A stretch of 64,000 bases of DNA from UBA946 sp031550725 (GTDB taxonomy: Bacteria > Bacillota > Clostridia > Oscillospirales > Ruminococcaceae): NCBI GenBank assembly GCA_031550725.1, contig JAVBOH010000008.1:310001-374000 (forward strand), read 5' to 3'. The translations under genes were made by a program, and so were the position numbers. Below are positions 7,840 through 16,373 of this stretch, piece after piece; within the stretch, counting starts at the first letter, position 1; each line of letters begins with the position of its first letter. The notes below the pieces were generated by a model that saw only the letters and a program-made list of their open reading frames with translations, had not been told where the DNA came from and did not search any database.

Positions 7840-9294
7840 TTGCCAAAGACCATATTCGGCACATCGGAAAAATCAAATTTTATACTTAATATGAAAGATA
7901 AAACTGTTCAAAAACTTCTGCGAATTGTGCTTTTGATGGGTATTATCATTCCTGAAATCGGAGCAATTCTCAGTGCGTTTACTCCATTATCCTCAGTATG
8001 CTCTGTAATAAGCTTGTATATTGCAGGATTTACAGGACTTTTTGTATATCTCATTATAATGCTGCGAGGAGATATAAAATTTCTTGATAACAAGGCATAC
8101 ATTATAATAGTGCTAATTGCTGTATTTACGTTCGTTTCGTATTATGGTATAATGATAAGAGGCTGGTCGGATTCATTTGTAAAGACTGCACTTTTTGGTG
8201 AACAGGGCAGGTATGAGGGGTTTATTGCACTGCTTGCATACTTGGGCATTTTTCTTGCTGCAACTTGTTTAGTTAAATTAAAGGATGTAATGGCGATTTT
8301 CGATACTTTAATTGCTGTTGGAATTTTGCAGGCTGTTATAGCTGTTTTACAGCATATTCCAAATCTGAATTTTCCATCTGACTTTAATGATTTGTTATAT
8401 CCATACCTGACAAAATATTGTTATGTTTCAAGTGGTCTATCAGACAGCCCAATTTTTTATGGCTCGTTTCTGACACTGGTTTTTGGTATTGCACTTGCCG
8501 GTACTATATATGATAAAAACAAAAAACGCAATATTGTTTATGGTGCTGCCGCTATGTTTTTCCTTTTAACAGGACTTTTCACATCCTCAATTGTTGCAAT
8601 TGTTGGTATGGGTTCAGCACTTCTCATTGCCATTATTATTGATGTTGTTGGAGTTGTTAAACGCAAGAATGTTAGTGAAGATAAAAATATGAAAGCCAGA
8701 AATAAAAAGTGGCTCATTATGATTTTTTCCTTGACAGCAATTGGAATAGCTGTTTATTTTCTGCAGGGTATTTATATCCGTGACCTTGATATTGCTTATT
8801 CCGATGCATATTACCGTCTTTTCATTGTAAATGGCCCATCTCTTAAGGTTACTGAAACACTTTATCAGACTGCTTGGGGCAGAAGTATTGAAATAATTAA
8901 AAATTTCCCTATCACAGGCTTAGGTCCTGACTGCATGGCAATTTATCAGTCCACACACGAAAAATATTCTGTAAGCAGTATTGACAGGAGCTATAACGAG
9001 TATCTTTACATTGCCGCAACAAGAGGTATCCCATCATTACTTGCTTATCTATCATTACTGGTGTTTGCCATTACAAAGCTGATTAAGGGTATGAAAGATT
9101 TTATCACTAACCCTGATAGCTGGTTTAAACCTGCTTTGCTGACTGCAATTGCTGCATATTCTATTCAGGGATTTTTCAGTGCAAGTGCTATTACCGTTGC
9201 GCCGTTTTTCTGGCTGCTGCTTGGTATTGCTTGTGCTGCAAGTTTGCAAAACAGCGAGGTAACTAAAAAAGAAAAGATTAAAGTTAAGAAATAA
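7840..9294 (+). CDS. O-antigen ligase/polymerase-like membrane protein
   Basis: About 484 residues with roughly 11-12 hydrophobic segments spread through the length. The C-terminal half has the Wzy_C-like pattern of a large extracytoplasmic loop. In it SIEIIKNFPITGLGPDCMAIYQ and SSIDRSYNEYLYIAATRGIPSLLAYLSLL resemble the G.GP and H..E/N..YL.....G motifs of O-antigen ligases and Wzy polymerases. In a monoderm the substrate would be a lipid-linked surface glycan or a wall polymer, not LPS. TTG 7840 is preferred because TAGGAG ends 9 bases before it; a TTG at 7831 is too close. No glycan biosynthesis genes are adjacent, so the substrate is unknown. Confidence 0.8.
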   Translation: MPKTIFGTSEKSNFILNMKDKTVQKLLRIVLLMGIIIPEIGAILSAFTPLSSVCSVISLYIAGFTGLFVYLIIMLRGDIKFLDNKAYIIIVLIAVFTFVSYYGIMIRGWSDSFVKTALFGEQGRYEGFIALLAYLGIFLAATCLVKLKDVMAIFDTLIAVGILQAVIAVLQHIPNLNFPSDFNDLLYPYLTKYCYVSSGLSDSPIFYGSFLTLVFGIALAGTIYDKNKKRNIVYGAAAMFFLLTGLFTSSIVAIVGMGSALLIAIIIDVVGVVKRKNVSEDKNMKARNKKWLIMIFSLTAIGIAVYFLQGIYIRDLDIAYSDAYYRLFIVNGPSLKVTETLYQTAWGRSIEIIKNFPITGLGPDCMAIYQSTHEKYSVSSIDRSYNEYLYIAATRGIPSLLAYLSLLVFAITKLIKGMKDFITNPDSWFKPALLTAIAAYSIQGFFSASAITVAPFFWLLLGIACAASLQNSEVTKKEKIKVKK

Positions 9295-9295
9295 T

Positions 9296-9327
9296 TTTTA
9301 TGGGGTAATAGTCATTACCCCATAAAA
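9296..9327 (+). terminator. Hairpin after the O-antigen-ligase-like gene
   Basis: TTTTATGGGGTAAT and ATTACCCCATAAAA arms form a near-perfect stem directly after the stop codon. The following T-run is poor, so it may be bidirectional or act mainly as a 3' stabiliser. Confidence 0.6.
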
Positions 9328-9605
9328 TTCAGTTTTCATTGTTAAGTATTTATCATTCATTTGTGTAAAATGCACACGCCTCGTCACAAAAGCTAAATTT
9401 TCTTAACACTAAATCGTCAATTTGTGGATAATTAACAAAAAGGTAATTTTTAGTTTAATAAATAGTCCATAATTTATGTTATGATAATTAAAGGTATTTA
9501 TGTGCATTTTTATAATAATGTATTTTTATGGTAACTGAAATACACATAAATATAACAACGACATGGATGTAGTTGTGTAGATAACATAAAAGTGAAGGGT
9601 GGTGC
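9328..9605 (+). other. Intergenic region upstream of the GGDEF/EAL gene
   Basis: AT-rich, no gene seen. A TATGATAAT sequence near 9480 could be a -10 box, but no clear -35 is present. It ends in AAGGGTGG, the ribosome binding site for the TTG start at 9606. Confidence 0.4.
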
Positions 9606-12600
9606 TTGTTCATACAATTTTGTATGAGCGTTGTTATGTTACAAGAGAATACAAATAATAATTTGAGCCTTGATACAGCTCTTCAAAAAAATTTACAGCT
9701 TGAGTGTCAATTAAAGATTGAACTTGAAAAATACAGGATGATTGCCGATAATATTAACTGTGGCTTATGGGAATATGATATTGCATCACATGCCCTTTTC
9801 CAAAGCAAAAAGCTGGATGGAAAATGGAGTCAGAATAATCTTGTTGTTGAGCATTATCGTGATACCATGAAAGGATGGGGGCTTATCCATCCTGATGATG
9901 TCGGTGTATTTGATAAATATTGTGACAGTATGGATAATGGTGATGAGCATTTCGAATATGACATCAGAATGATTGGCGATAAGCCTGAATATATGTGGTT
10001 TCGTTATATCGGCAATGCTGTTTTTGATGATGATGGCAAGGCTTTTAGAGTTGTCGGAAAAACCCTTGATGTCACTAAGGAAAAAAATGATATTTCAGAT
10101 AAGCAGAAAAAATCACAGATTGATCCACTGACACAGGTTTATAATAAGACATCGGCAAAGCAGATGATTGAAAATGTACTGACTGTTTCTGCCTCGCATA
10201 ATTTTTGTCATATGATGATTATTATTGATGCTGATAACTTTAAGGAAATTAATAACAAATGGGGTCATCTTTATGGTGACTATGTACTTGAAGCTGCTGC
10301 TGCACGCATTTCTGGTACATTTTCCTCGACTGATATTGTCGGCAGAATTGGCGGGGATGAATTCGTTGTTTTCTGTCCTGATATCTCCAATCCCGATAAG
10401 GATGTTCCCAAAATTTGCGACCGTCTTTTGAGCAGACTAAAGGGAATTATACTAAAGGATGGGCAAAATCTGTCTGTTAGTATTGGTGTTGCACTTTCTC
10501 CTAAGCATGGTACTACATATGAGTCACTTTACCGCTGTGCTGATATTGCTCTTTATCAGGCAAAGCGCACTGGCAAAAGCTCTGCTGCAATTTACAGCCG
10601 TTTTACAACATATGAAACAAGTGTTGGTGAAACAAGCCTTAAGAAGACCTCACATACTCCTAACGATATTAGTGTTACACATCTTGTTGATATCGAGAAA
10701 AATCTTTTCGATTATGCTTTCGATGTTATCAGCGATGATGCTAATTTTACGCAGTCGCTTTATACCGTTTGCTCTGAAATAGGCAAGTATTTCGATTTGG
10801 ATAAAATCTCTGTTGTTGAGAATAATCACTTACTGCATGAAATTATTTTGCTAAGTACATGGCATCGAAACAGCTCTGGCTATAAAGCAGACCCTATCAC
10901 TGACCTTTATAAGCTATATTGGGAAGAAGTTGAAAACCGTTATTATGGCGGTAAAACTTTTTACGAATATCATGTTAACGGTGATAATAAAAGCAGATTT
11001 CATAAAAGTGAGATTTTTAAGGATGAAAATATCTGCTCAATGATTCAGTTTCCTGTTATGGACGGTGCTGAACTCGTTGGCGTTATTAATTTTGAGGACA
11101 GAACCAAAACTCGTGAATGGACTGAAAAAGAAATTGCAACTCTTTCAAGTATCACGAAGATTATTTCTTCAAACCTGCTTAGAATTCGCAGTAAATCCGA
11201 GCTTGAGGATGAAATTCTTTATACAGGAAATGCGATGGATTCTCAAAAGCTTACTTATTATGTTATTAATCCACAGACACATATTATCAAGTATGTAAGC
11301 AGATATGCGACTGACTTGTTCCCTGATATTAAGGTTGGTCAGAAGTGCTATTCCTCTGTTTTCGGACTTAATGAGCCATGCTCGATGTGTCCGTCACTTA
11401 GCGTTAATGAGGGATGCAGACAGTTTACACTAGAAACATATGGCGAGAAATATGATTCATGGTTCTCGACAACTGCATCAATGGTAGAAAGAAAGGGTTA
11501 TGCTCCTGAGCATCTTGTGTGCTGGAAGGATGTTACTGCTTTCATTGAGCGTGTTAAGGCTAAGGACCACCTGACTGGTGCTATGTCCTTTGAAAAGTTC
11601 AAGGCTGTTGCTTTGAAAAAATATATCAGTAATACTGATACAAATAAAAATTATTATGTTGTTATCGTCGGTATGCGCCGTTTTTCCGATATTAATGAGG
11701 AATTTGGCTATGCTGTCGGTGATGATGTGCTTAAAACTGCCGCTGAATGTTATAGTAATATCCTGCTTGAAGATGAGCTTTTGTGCCGTATTAAAGGCGA
11801 TGACTTCATTTTGTTCCTTAATAACAGCGGACCTGAAATTCTTGACCGTATGCAGAATGCCTGTCTTTCACTCGAGATTATGATGCGTGGAAAGTATCCT
11901 GCCATGAATATTCGTTGTCTTGGCGGTATATATGAAATTGCACACAGCGACACTTCTATTACTTCTATTATTGACAAGGCTAATGTCGCAAGGCATAAAG
12001 CAGGTGAATACTTTACAACTGATGTTCACCATTTCGGTCAGTATGATGAGGAAACCGAAACTCAGATGATTAATGAGCATGAGCTGGAACTCGCTATGGA
12101 AAATGCTATCAAAACCAATCAATTTCAAGTATATTTGCAGCCTAAGGTTGATATGGGTACTGATAAAATCGGAGGTGCAGAAGCACTTGTGCGCTGGATT
12201 ACTCCTGACGGCACTATTATTCCTAACTATAAGTTTATTCCGCTTTTCGAGAAGAACGGATTTATTGTTCAGCTTGACAAGTTTGTTTATAACGAAACCA
12301 TGCGTCTAATGAGAAGATGGATTGATATGGGCAAGGATGTTCCGCTTGTTTCTATAAACGTTTCACGTCTGCACCTTTTCGACGAAAACTTCCCTGAATA
12401 TTTAGTGGGACTTACCGAAAAATATGGCGTGCCACGCAAGCTGATTGAGATTGAGATTACCGAGAGTGTTTTCTTTGACAACACAGAACGTCTTATTGAA
12501 ATGATATCCCGTCTGCAAAAGAGTGGGTTTGTTATTTCCATGGACGACTTTGGTACGGGTTATTCAACGCTTAGCCTAATGAAGTCATTGCCGATTGATA

Positions 12601-12830
12601 TTATTAAGATTGACGGCAGTTTCTTCCTTGACAGTGCGCTTGATGAGAAAAACAAAGCGATAATTTCTTCAATTATACACTTGTCTAAAAAGCTTAATCT
12701 GAAGATTGTTTCGGAGGGTATTGAAACCGCTGAACAGGTTGAATTTATCAAGTCGGAGCATTGTGATTATGCGCAGGGATTCTTGTATTACAAACCAATT
12801 TCCTCGGATGAATTTGAAAAATTAATATAA
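9606..12830 (+). CDS. PAS-GGDEF-GAF-PAS-degenerate GGDEF-EAL cyclic-di-GMP signalling protein
   Basis: A 1074-residue soluble protein. The order is PAS (~40-165); GGDEF with intact GRIGGDEFVVF near residue 249; GAF-like domain (~355-530); a PAS-like segment with a Cys cluster (CYSSVFGLNEPCSMC, ~580-600). A second GGDEF-type domain follows, whose motif is KGDDF (~730, degenerate). A C-terminal EAL domain has EALVRW (~858), ITESV, DDFGTGYS (~978), KIDGSFF and SEGIE. From family knowledge the first GGDEF could make c-di-GMP and the EAL could hydrolyse it; the net activity cannot be read from sequence. Start TTG 9606 is supported by AAGGGTGG upstream; ATG 9624 or 9636 are alternatives. No membrane segment, so it senses cytoplasmic signals. 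Confidence 0.93.
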   Translation: MFIQFCMSVVMLQENTNNNLSLDTALQKNLQLECQLKIELEKYRMIADNINCGLWEYDIASHALFQSKKLDGKWSQNNLVVEHYRDTMKGWGLIHPDDVGVFDKYCDSMDNGDEHFEYDIRMIGDKPEYMWFRYIGNAVFDDDGKAFRVVGKTLDVTKEKNDISDKQKKSQIDPLTQVYNKTSAKQMIENVLTVSASHNFCHMMIIIDADNFKEINNKWGHLYGDYVLEAAAARISGTFSSTDIVGRIGGDEFVVFCPDISNPDKDVPKICDRLLSRLKGIILKDGQNLSVSIGVALSPKHGTTYESLYRCADIALYQAKRTGKSSAAIYSRFTTYETSVGETSLKKTSHTPNDISVTHLVDIEKNLFDYAFDVISDDANFTQSLYTVCSEIGKYFDLDKISVVENNHLLHEIILLSTWHRNSSGYKADPITDLYKLYWEEVENRYYGGKTFYEYHVNGDNKSRFHKSEIFKDENICSMIQFPVMDGAELVGVINFEDRTKTREWTEKEIATLSSITKIISSNLLRIRSKSELEDEILYTGNAMDSQKLTYYVINPQTHIIKYVSRYATDLFPDIKVGQKCYSSVFGLNEPCSMCPSLSVNEGCRQFTLETYGEKYDSWFSTTASMVERKGYAPEHLVCWKDVTAFIERVKAKDHLTGAMSFEKFKAVALKKYISNTDTNKNYYVVIVGMRRFSDINEEFGYAVGDDVLKTAAECYSNILLEDELLCRIKGDDFILFLNNSGPEILDRMQNACLSLEIMMRGKYPAMNIRCLGGIYEIAHSDTSITSIIDKANVARHKAGEYFTTDVHHFGQYDEETETQMINEHELELAMENAIKTNQFQVYLQPKVDMGTDKIGGAEALVRWITPDGTIIPNYKFIPLFEKNGFIVQLDKFVYNETMRLMRRWIDMGKDVPLVSINVSRLHLFDENFPEYLVGLTEKYGVPRKLIEIEITESVFFDNTERLIEMISRLQKSGFVISMDDFGTGYSTLSLMKSLPIDIIKIDGSFFLDSALDEKNKAIISSIIHLSKKLNLKIVSEGIETAEQVEFIKSEHCDYAQGFLYYKPISSDEFEKLI

Positions 12831-12846
12831 TTATCGTTGATTTAAT

Positions 12847-12880
12847 ATAGGGGACGGCAAGAACGCCGTCCCCTATATAT
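12847..12880 (+). terminator. Terminator after the GGDEF/EAL gene
   Basis: ATAGGGGACGGC and GCCGTCCCCTAT arms, then ATATTTT. The arm sequence GGGGACGGC recurs in degenerate form at 16921-16950, suggesting it belongs to a dispersed palindrome family. Confidence 0.75.
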
Positions 12881-12884
12881 TTTA

Positions 12885-13127
12885 TCAAAAATCATGCCTG
12901 CTGCATTTCAATCCGTTTTTGTTCAAGATGGTTACAATTCTGTCGACACATTCGGAATCATCAAGACTGTCATTATTTATTATGGTATGTATGGATTTTA
13001 ACATACCAAAACATTTTAGCCCGAATAACTTATCTATTTTCTTTTTATCGGCATTGTTAACTTTGATTTTTATCTGTACCTCACTTGAAGAAATTGCTTT
13101 TAACAGTACCTTTTCGTATATGTTCAT
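12885..13127 (-). CDS. Small hypothetical protein, possible HPr-like or regulatory partner of XRE gene
   Basis: 80 residues from ATG 13127, preceded by GAGGTGATATAT. The protein begins MNIYEKVLLKAISSSEVQIKIKVNN and is charged with short hydrophobic stretches; no signal peptide or membrane helix. I do not recognise a family. It is divergent from an XRE regulator, with both promoters and a pair of direct repeats between them, so it is probably the regulator's target and may form a two-gene regulatory unit. The longer possible start at 13157 lacks a ribosome binding site and would overlap the promoter. Confidence 0.6.
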   Translation of the reverse strand: MNIYEKVLLKAISSSEVQIKIKVNNADKKKIDKLFGLKCFGMLKSIHTIINNDSLDDSECVDRIVTILNKNGLKCSRHDF

Positions 13128-13145
13128 ATATATCACCTCAATATT

Positions 13146-13199
13146 ATAATATACCATATCGGCACAAATGTCAATAGACCATATTGGTATATATATAAT
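13146..13199. promoter_or_regulatory. Divergent promoter region with paired operator-like repeats
   Basis: Leftward promoter: TTGACA (13174-13169), 17-base spacer, TATTAT. Rightward -10: TATAAT (13194-13199). Direct repeats ACCATATCGG (13153-13162) and ACCATATTGG (13178-13187) lie 25 bases apart, one inside the leftward spacer and one just ahead of the rightward -10. They are good candidates for XRE binding sites; this is inference. Confidence 0.55.
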
Positions 13200-13220
13200 T
13201 TGTTTGAGGTGATTTATTTA

Positions 13221-13469
13221 ATGAGAGTAGATAATATAAAATACCAACGAATACGAGATTTACGTGAAGATATGGATATTAGTCAGCTTGATATGGCAAA
13301 AACATTGAATGTAACACAAAATACATATGGACGATATGAATTGGGTACAAGGACAATGCCAATAGAGGTTTTATATAAAATTGCTGACTATTTTGATACA
13401 AGTGTGGATTATCTCATAGGCAGAACAGATGTTAAAAAGGCATATCCAAAGTCGAAAAAGCATACTTGA
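13221..13469 (+). CDS. XRE-family helix-turn-helix regulator
   Basis: 82 residues, essentially one Cro/C1-type HTH: RIRDLREDMDISQLDMAKTL, then NVTQNTYGRYELGTRTMPIEVL and ADYFDTSVDYLIGR. This is the common SinR/Xre-like single-domain architecture with a short basic tail. ATG 13221 follows TTTGAGGTGATTTATTTA; an in-frame TTG at 13200 lies within the promoter and is rejected. It probably represses itself and the divergent 80-residue gene through the repeats between them. Confidence 0.88.
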   Translation: MRVDNIKYQRIRDLREDMDISQLDMAKTLNVTQNTYGRYELGTRTMPIEVLYKIADYFDTSVDYLIGRTDVKKAYPKSKKHT

Positions 13470-13582
13470 CAATTATACAAAAAAACGTTATATAGTAAAA
13501 GAAAGGGTATATCAGAAATTGGTATACCCTTGTATGTTACGATTAAAAATAACCGCAAACTATTGGTAGTAAGAGCGGTTAT
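13466..13582 (+). ncRNA. Orphan small RNA of the type I antitoxin-like family (copy 3)
   Basis: The promoter is TTGACA 13466-13471, a 17-base spacer and TATATA; the -35 begins inside the XRE gene's stop codon. The transcript of about 85 bases has a GGGTATA...TATACCC hairpin. It ends in AATAACCGC...GCGGTTATTTTTTTT (13543-13582). The same layout occurs at 34485 and 37839, where a small hydrophobic peptide gene lies on the opposite strand. Here no such peptide frame is found on the minus strand, so this copy seems to have lost or never had the toxin. Confidence 0.5.
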
Positions 13583-13590
13583 TTTTTTTA

Positions 13591-13628
13591 TAAAAAATCA
13601 AGCTGCCATCATAAACGAAAGCAGCTTG
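13591..13628 (-). terminator. Terminator of thiT
   Basis: Minus strand: CAAGCTGC and GCAGCTTG arms followed by ATTTTTTA. It lies downstream of the thiamine transporter stop at 13673. Confidence 0.8.
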
Positions 13629-13672
13629 AAAAGGGGATGATATATCGAATTTAGGTGATAAGCTATATGACA

Positions 13673-14233
13673 TTAGTTTTGAGTAATAAGCTTTGTAGTC
13701 TGCGGAACTTTGAAAAGAGCAACAGCACCGGCAACGGTAAATACAATCTCAGGCACCATAAAAGTACCGTTATAAGCGATTGAATAAAGGAAAAGATTCC
13801 AGCCGTCAGGACACCAGATATCAAAGAAAATAGTGCCGCTGATAAAATGGCAGACAAATCGAAGTGTTAAGGCAAATACAATACCGCCAACAATTCCCCA
13901 CGTGCCTTTATTGCGGAATATACCTGCAAGTCCAAGAGAAGTAAATGCAAGTATGTAGTCAAAAACAATGCAGCCAATCCATATTTTGAGTGTCATACCC
14001 CATGTCATAAGACCTCCAAGGTCCATAAGCATTTGGATAATGCTGTATACAAACGCTGAAAAAAGTCCCCATTTCCAGCCATATTTAATTGAAAGAATAC
14101 AGATGGGAAGCATACTTAGCAGAGTGACAGAGCCTCCAAGCGGCATATGCCATACTTTGATTAAACTAAGTACAGAAGCGAGGGCAAGCATTACAGCACT
14201 TGTTACAAGTTGTTTGGTTGATAGATTTTTCAT
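13673..14233 (-). CDS. thiT: ThiT-type thiamine transporter S component (ECF)
   Basis: A 186-residue membrane protein with about six hydrophobic helices, starting MKNLSTKQLVTSAVMLALASVLSLIKVWHMP. The MALASVLSLIKV...GGSVTLLSMLPI start and the SIKYGWKWGLFSAFVYSIIQM segment match the YuaJ/ThiT family. That family binds thiamine and works with a shared energising module (EcfA/A'/T, not in this window). The TPP riboswitch directly upstream independently supports thiamine as the substrate. Monocistronic, with its own terminator. Confidence 0.92.
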   Translation of the reverse strand: MKNLSTKQLVTSAVMLALASVLSLIKVWHMPLGGSVTLLSMLPICILSIKYGWKWGLFSAFVYSIIQMLMDLGGLMTWGMTLKIWIGCIVFDYILAFTSLGLAGIFRNKGTWGIVGGIVFALTLRFVCHFISGTIFFDIWCPDGWNLFLYSIAYNGTFMVPEIVFTVAGAVALFKVPQTTKLITQN

Positions 14234-14279
14234 TGAACATCTTCCTTTTTATTAAATGTAACTGAACGTTTTCCCCAAA

Positions 14280-14312
14280 TAAAAAGCGCCACAGGAATAA
14301 ATCCCATGACGC
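14280..14312 (-). terminator. Expression-platform terminator of the TPP riboswitch
   Basis: Minus strand: GCGTCATGGGA pairs completely (with G-U pairs) with TCCTGTGGCGC and is followed by TTTTTATTT, between the aptamer and the thiT start. Confidence 0.8.
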
Positions 14313-14340
14313 ATTAAAAACACATTTTATCCTAAATGAT

Positions 14341-14446
14341 GTTCCTACGTCGGCATTATCCGAATCAGGTTCCACTCTTGTTTTCACAAAAGTACGGGTC
14401 GAAATTTTATAATTTCCTCTCAGCCTGTATAACAAGCTCCCCGTTT
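14341..14446 (-). promoter_or_regulatory. TPP riboswitch (THI element)
   Basis: Minus strand shows the family hallmarks in order: GGGGAGC, ACAGGCTGAGAGG, GACCC, then ACCTGAT..CGGATAATGCCG and ACGTAGGAAC. It precedes a terminator hairpin and thiT, so thiamine pyrophosphate should switch the transporter off. Confidence 0.95.
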
Positions 14447-14498
14447 ATTCAGTTCTTTAATATTATATCACCATTCGCAAATCAAGTCAATGTGCTGT

Positions 14499-15140
14499 TT
14501 ACATAATTTCATCGTAGCTCTTGATAGTTTTTTGTGCAATTCTACACATTTCGTCGAATTCGTGTGACGAGTAGTCATCATAAATACCGATTGTGTAAAA
14601 GTTAGCATCAACAGCAGTTTTTATAGCATGAATTGAATCCTCAAAAACAAGAGTTTTATCAGGTGATGAATTCATACGTCTTGCTGCCTCAAGAAAAATA
14701 TCGGGTGACTTTTTATCATTTCCAACTTCGTCAGATGTTATAATAAACTCCATCATGTCATATATACCGAGATTTTCAAGGCAGCTTTTAGCAAGTGCGT
14801 GCTTATTAGATGTTGCAATACACATTTTTATGCCGTTTTCATGCTGCTTTTTTATATATTCAAACGCATATGGCTTGAGTGTCATTTCATGTTTATAGCT
14901 ATGTTCAACAAGTGAAAGAATGGACTTAGCGACTTCATCATGAGATAATGTCAAATTGAATTCTTTTATAAGATGCTCACAAGCCGATTCAAAATGCATG
15001 GTTTTCATAGCCAATGATACATCCGAAGTATATTCATAGCCCAAGTTATTAACAAATTTTTTATCAGCTTCAACCCAAATAGCTATGCTGTTTATAAGTG
15101 TTCCATCCATATCGAAAATTATTGCATTGTAGTCAATCAT
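14499..15140 (-). CDS. HAD-superfamily phosphatase, beta-phosphoglucomutase-like
   Basis: 213 residues. Motif I FDMDGTLINS at the N-terminus gives the nucleophile and acid/base Asp pair. A helical cap follows. Motif II is IATSNK, motif III is the Lys in GNDKKSPDIF, and motif IV is VFEDSIHAIKTA. This is the subfamily I layout of phosphoglycolate phosphatase and beta-phosphoglucomutase relatives; the substrate cannot be told. The ATG at 15140 is preceded by GGAGGACAAAGGTTA, giving ribosome binding sites at usable distance. It stands alone between thiT and ilvC, all on the minus strand. Confidence 0.9.
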   Translation of the reverse strand: MIDYNAIIFDMDGTLINSIAIWVEADKKFVNNLGYEYTSDVSLAMKTMHFESACEHLIKEFNLTLSHDEVAKSILSLVEHSYKHEMTLKPYAFEYIKKQHENGIKMCIATSNKHALAKSCLENLGIYDMMEFIITSDEVGNDKKSPDIFLEAARRMNSSPDKTLVFEDSIHAIKTAVDANFYTIGIYDDYSSHEFDEMCRIAQKTIKSYDEIM

Positions 15141-15266
15141 TAACCTTTGTCCTCCGTATTTTTAACTTAGGGGCTATATACAGTATACTCCATTTATGGC
15201 ATAAATGTCAATGTTAAATGGTATATGGTTTTGTGATGTGCGGTTTTTTATAGCTATTTCTATATG

Positions 15267-15306
15267 ACAAAAAGGCTGTTGCGTACATAACACGCAACAG
15301 CCTTTA
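15267..15306 (-). terminator. Terminator of the ilv genes
   Basis: Minus strand: AAAGGCTGTTGCGT and ACGCAACAGCCTTT arms followed by TTGTC. It starts about 20 bases after the ilvC stop. Confidence 0.85.
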
Positions 15307-15326
15307 ATTATACATTTAACACTTAA

Positions 15327-16328
15327 TTAGTCATTAAGTTCCTTGTTCCAGCTATAAAGCTTTCTAAGCTCTGCACCAACAGATTCAAGCTGATGTTCAG
15401 TAGCATTATTACGGCAAGCATTGAAGTTAGGGCGTCCGCACTGGTTTTCAAGTATCCAGTTGCGAGCAAAAGTACCATCCTGAATTTCAGTAAGAACCTT
15501 CTTCATTTCCTTCTTAGTTTCTTCAGTAATAATTCTCTTGCCAATCTGATAATCGCCGTATTCAGCAGTATCAGAAATGGAGTATCTCATTCTGCTGAAA
15601 CCACCCTGATAGATAAGGTCAACGATAAGCTTCATTTCATGTACACACTCAAAGTATGCATTCTGTGGGTCATAACCAGCCTCAACAAGAGTTTCAAATC
15701 CAGCCTGCATCAAAGCAGTAACACCACCGCAAAGAACAGCCTGCTCACCGAATAAGTCAGTTTCAGTTTCACACTTGAATGTAGTAGTCAAAACGCCTGC
15801 TCTTGAACCACCAATACCAGCAGCATAAGCAAGACCGATGTCAGTAGCATCACCAGTAGCATCCTGATGAACAGCAATCAGACAAGGAACACCCTTGCCC
15901 TCCTGATACTCGTAACGAACTGTATGGCCAGGACCCTTAGGAGCAACCATAATAACGTTAACATCGGCAGGTGGCACGATACAGCCAAAGTGGATGTTAA
16001 AACCGTGAGCAAAAGCAAGTGTCTTGCCAGCGGAAAGGTTTGGAGCAATGCTTTCCTTGTAAACCTGAGCCTGCTTTTCATCAGGAAGTAAAATCATGAT
16101 AAGGTCAGCAGCCTTTGCAGCGTCAGCAACGTTCATAACTTTAAGACCAGCTGCCTCTGCTCTCTTTGCACTCTTTGAGCCTTCATACAAGCCTACAACA
16201 ACATTAACACCACTGTCATGAAGATTAAGTGCATGTGCGTGTCCCTGTGAGCCGTAGCCGATAACTGCAACTGTTTTGCCGTCAAGTCTGCTCAAATCGC
16301 AGTCCTGCTGATAATAAATTTTAGCCAT
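15327..16328 (-). CDS. ilvC: Ketol-acid reductoisomerase, class I
   Basis: Second common step of valine/isoleucine synthesis: NAD(P)H- and Mg-dependent isomerisation and reduction of acetohydroxy acids. 333 residues, the short class I form. The Rossmann motif is VIGYGSQGHAHALNLHDSG. The catalytic/metal region includes AHGFNIHFG, VAPKGPGHTVR and ETETDLFGEQAVLCGG; CHEMKLIVDLIYQGG-type sequence appears as VHEMKLIVDLIYQGGFSRM. It lies 45 bases after ilvN, with a good GGAGG site, and closes the ilvB-ilvN-ilvC set. Confidence 0.97.
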   Translation of the reverse strand: MAKIYYQQDCDLSRLDGKTVAVIGYGSQGHAHALNLHDSGVNVVVGLYEGSKSAKRAEAAGLKVMNVADAAKAADLIMILLPDEKQAQVYKESIAPNLSAGKTLAFAHGFNIHFGCIVPPADVNVIMVAPKGPGHTVRYEYQEGKGVPCLIAVHQDATGDATDIGLAYAAGIGGSRAGVLTTTFKCETETDLFGEQAVLCGGVTALMQAGFETLVEAGYDPQNAYFECVHEMKLIVDLIYQGGFSRMRYSISDTAEYGDYQIGKRIITEETKKEMKKVLTEIQDGTFARNWILENQCGRPNFNACRNNATEHQLESVGAELRKLYSWNKELND

Positions 16329-16373
16329 AATAATTTCCTCCGTTTTTTATATATTGTTTATTGTTACATATTT

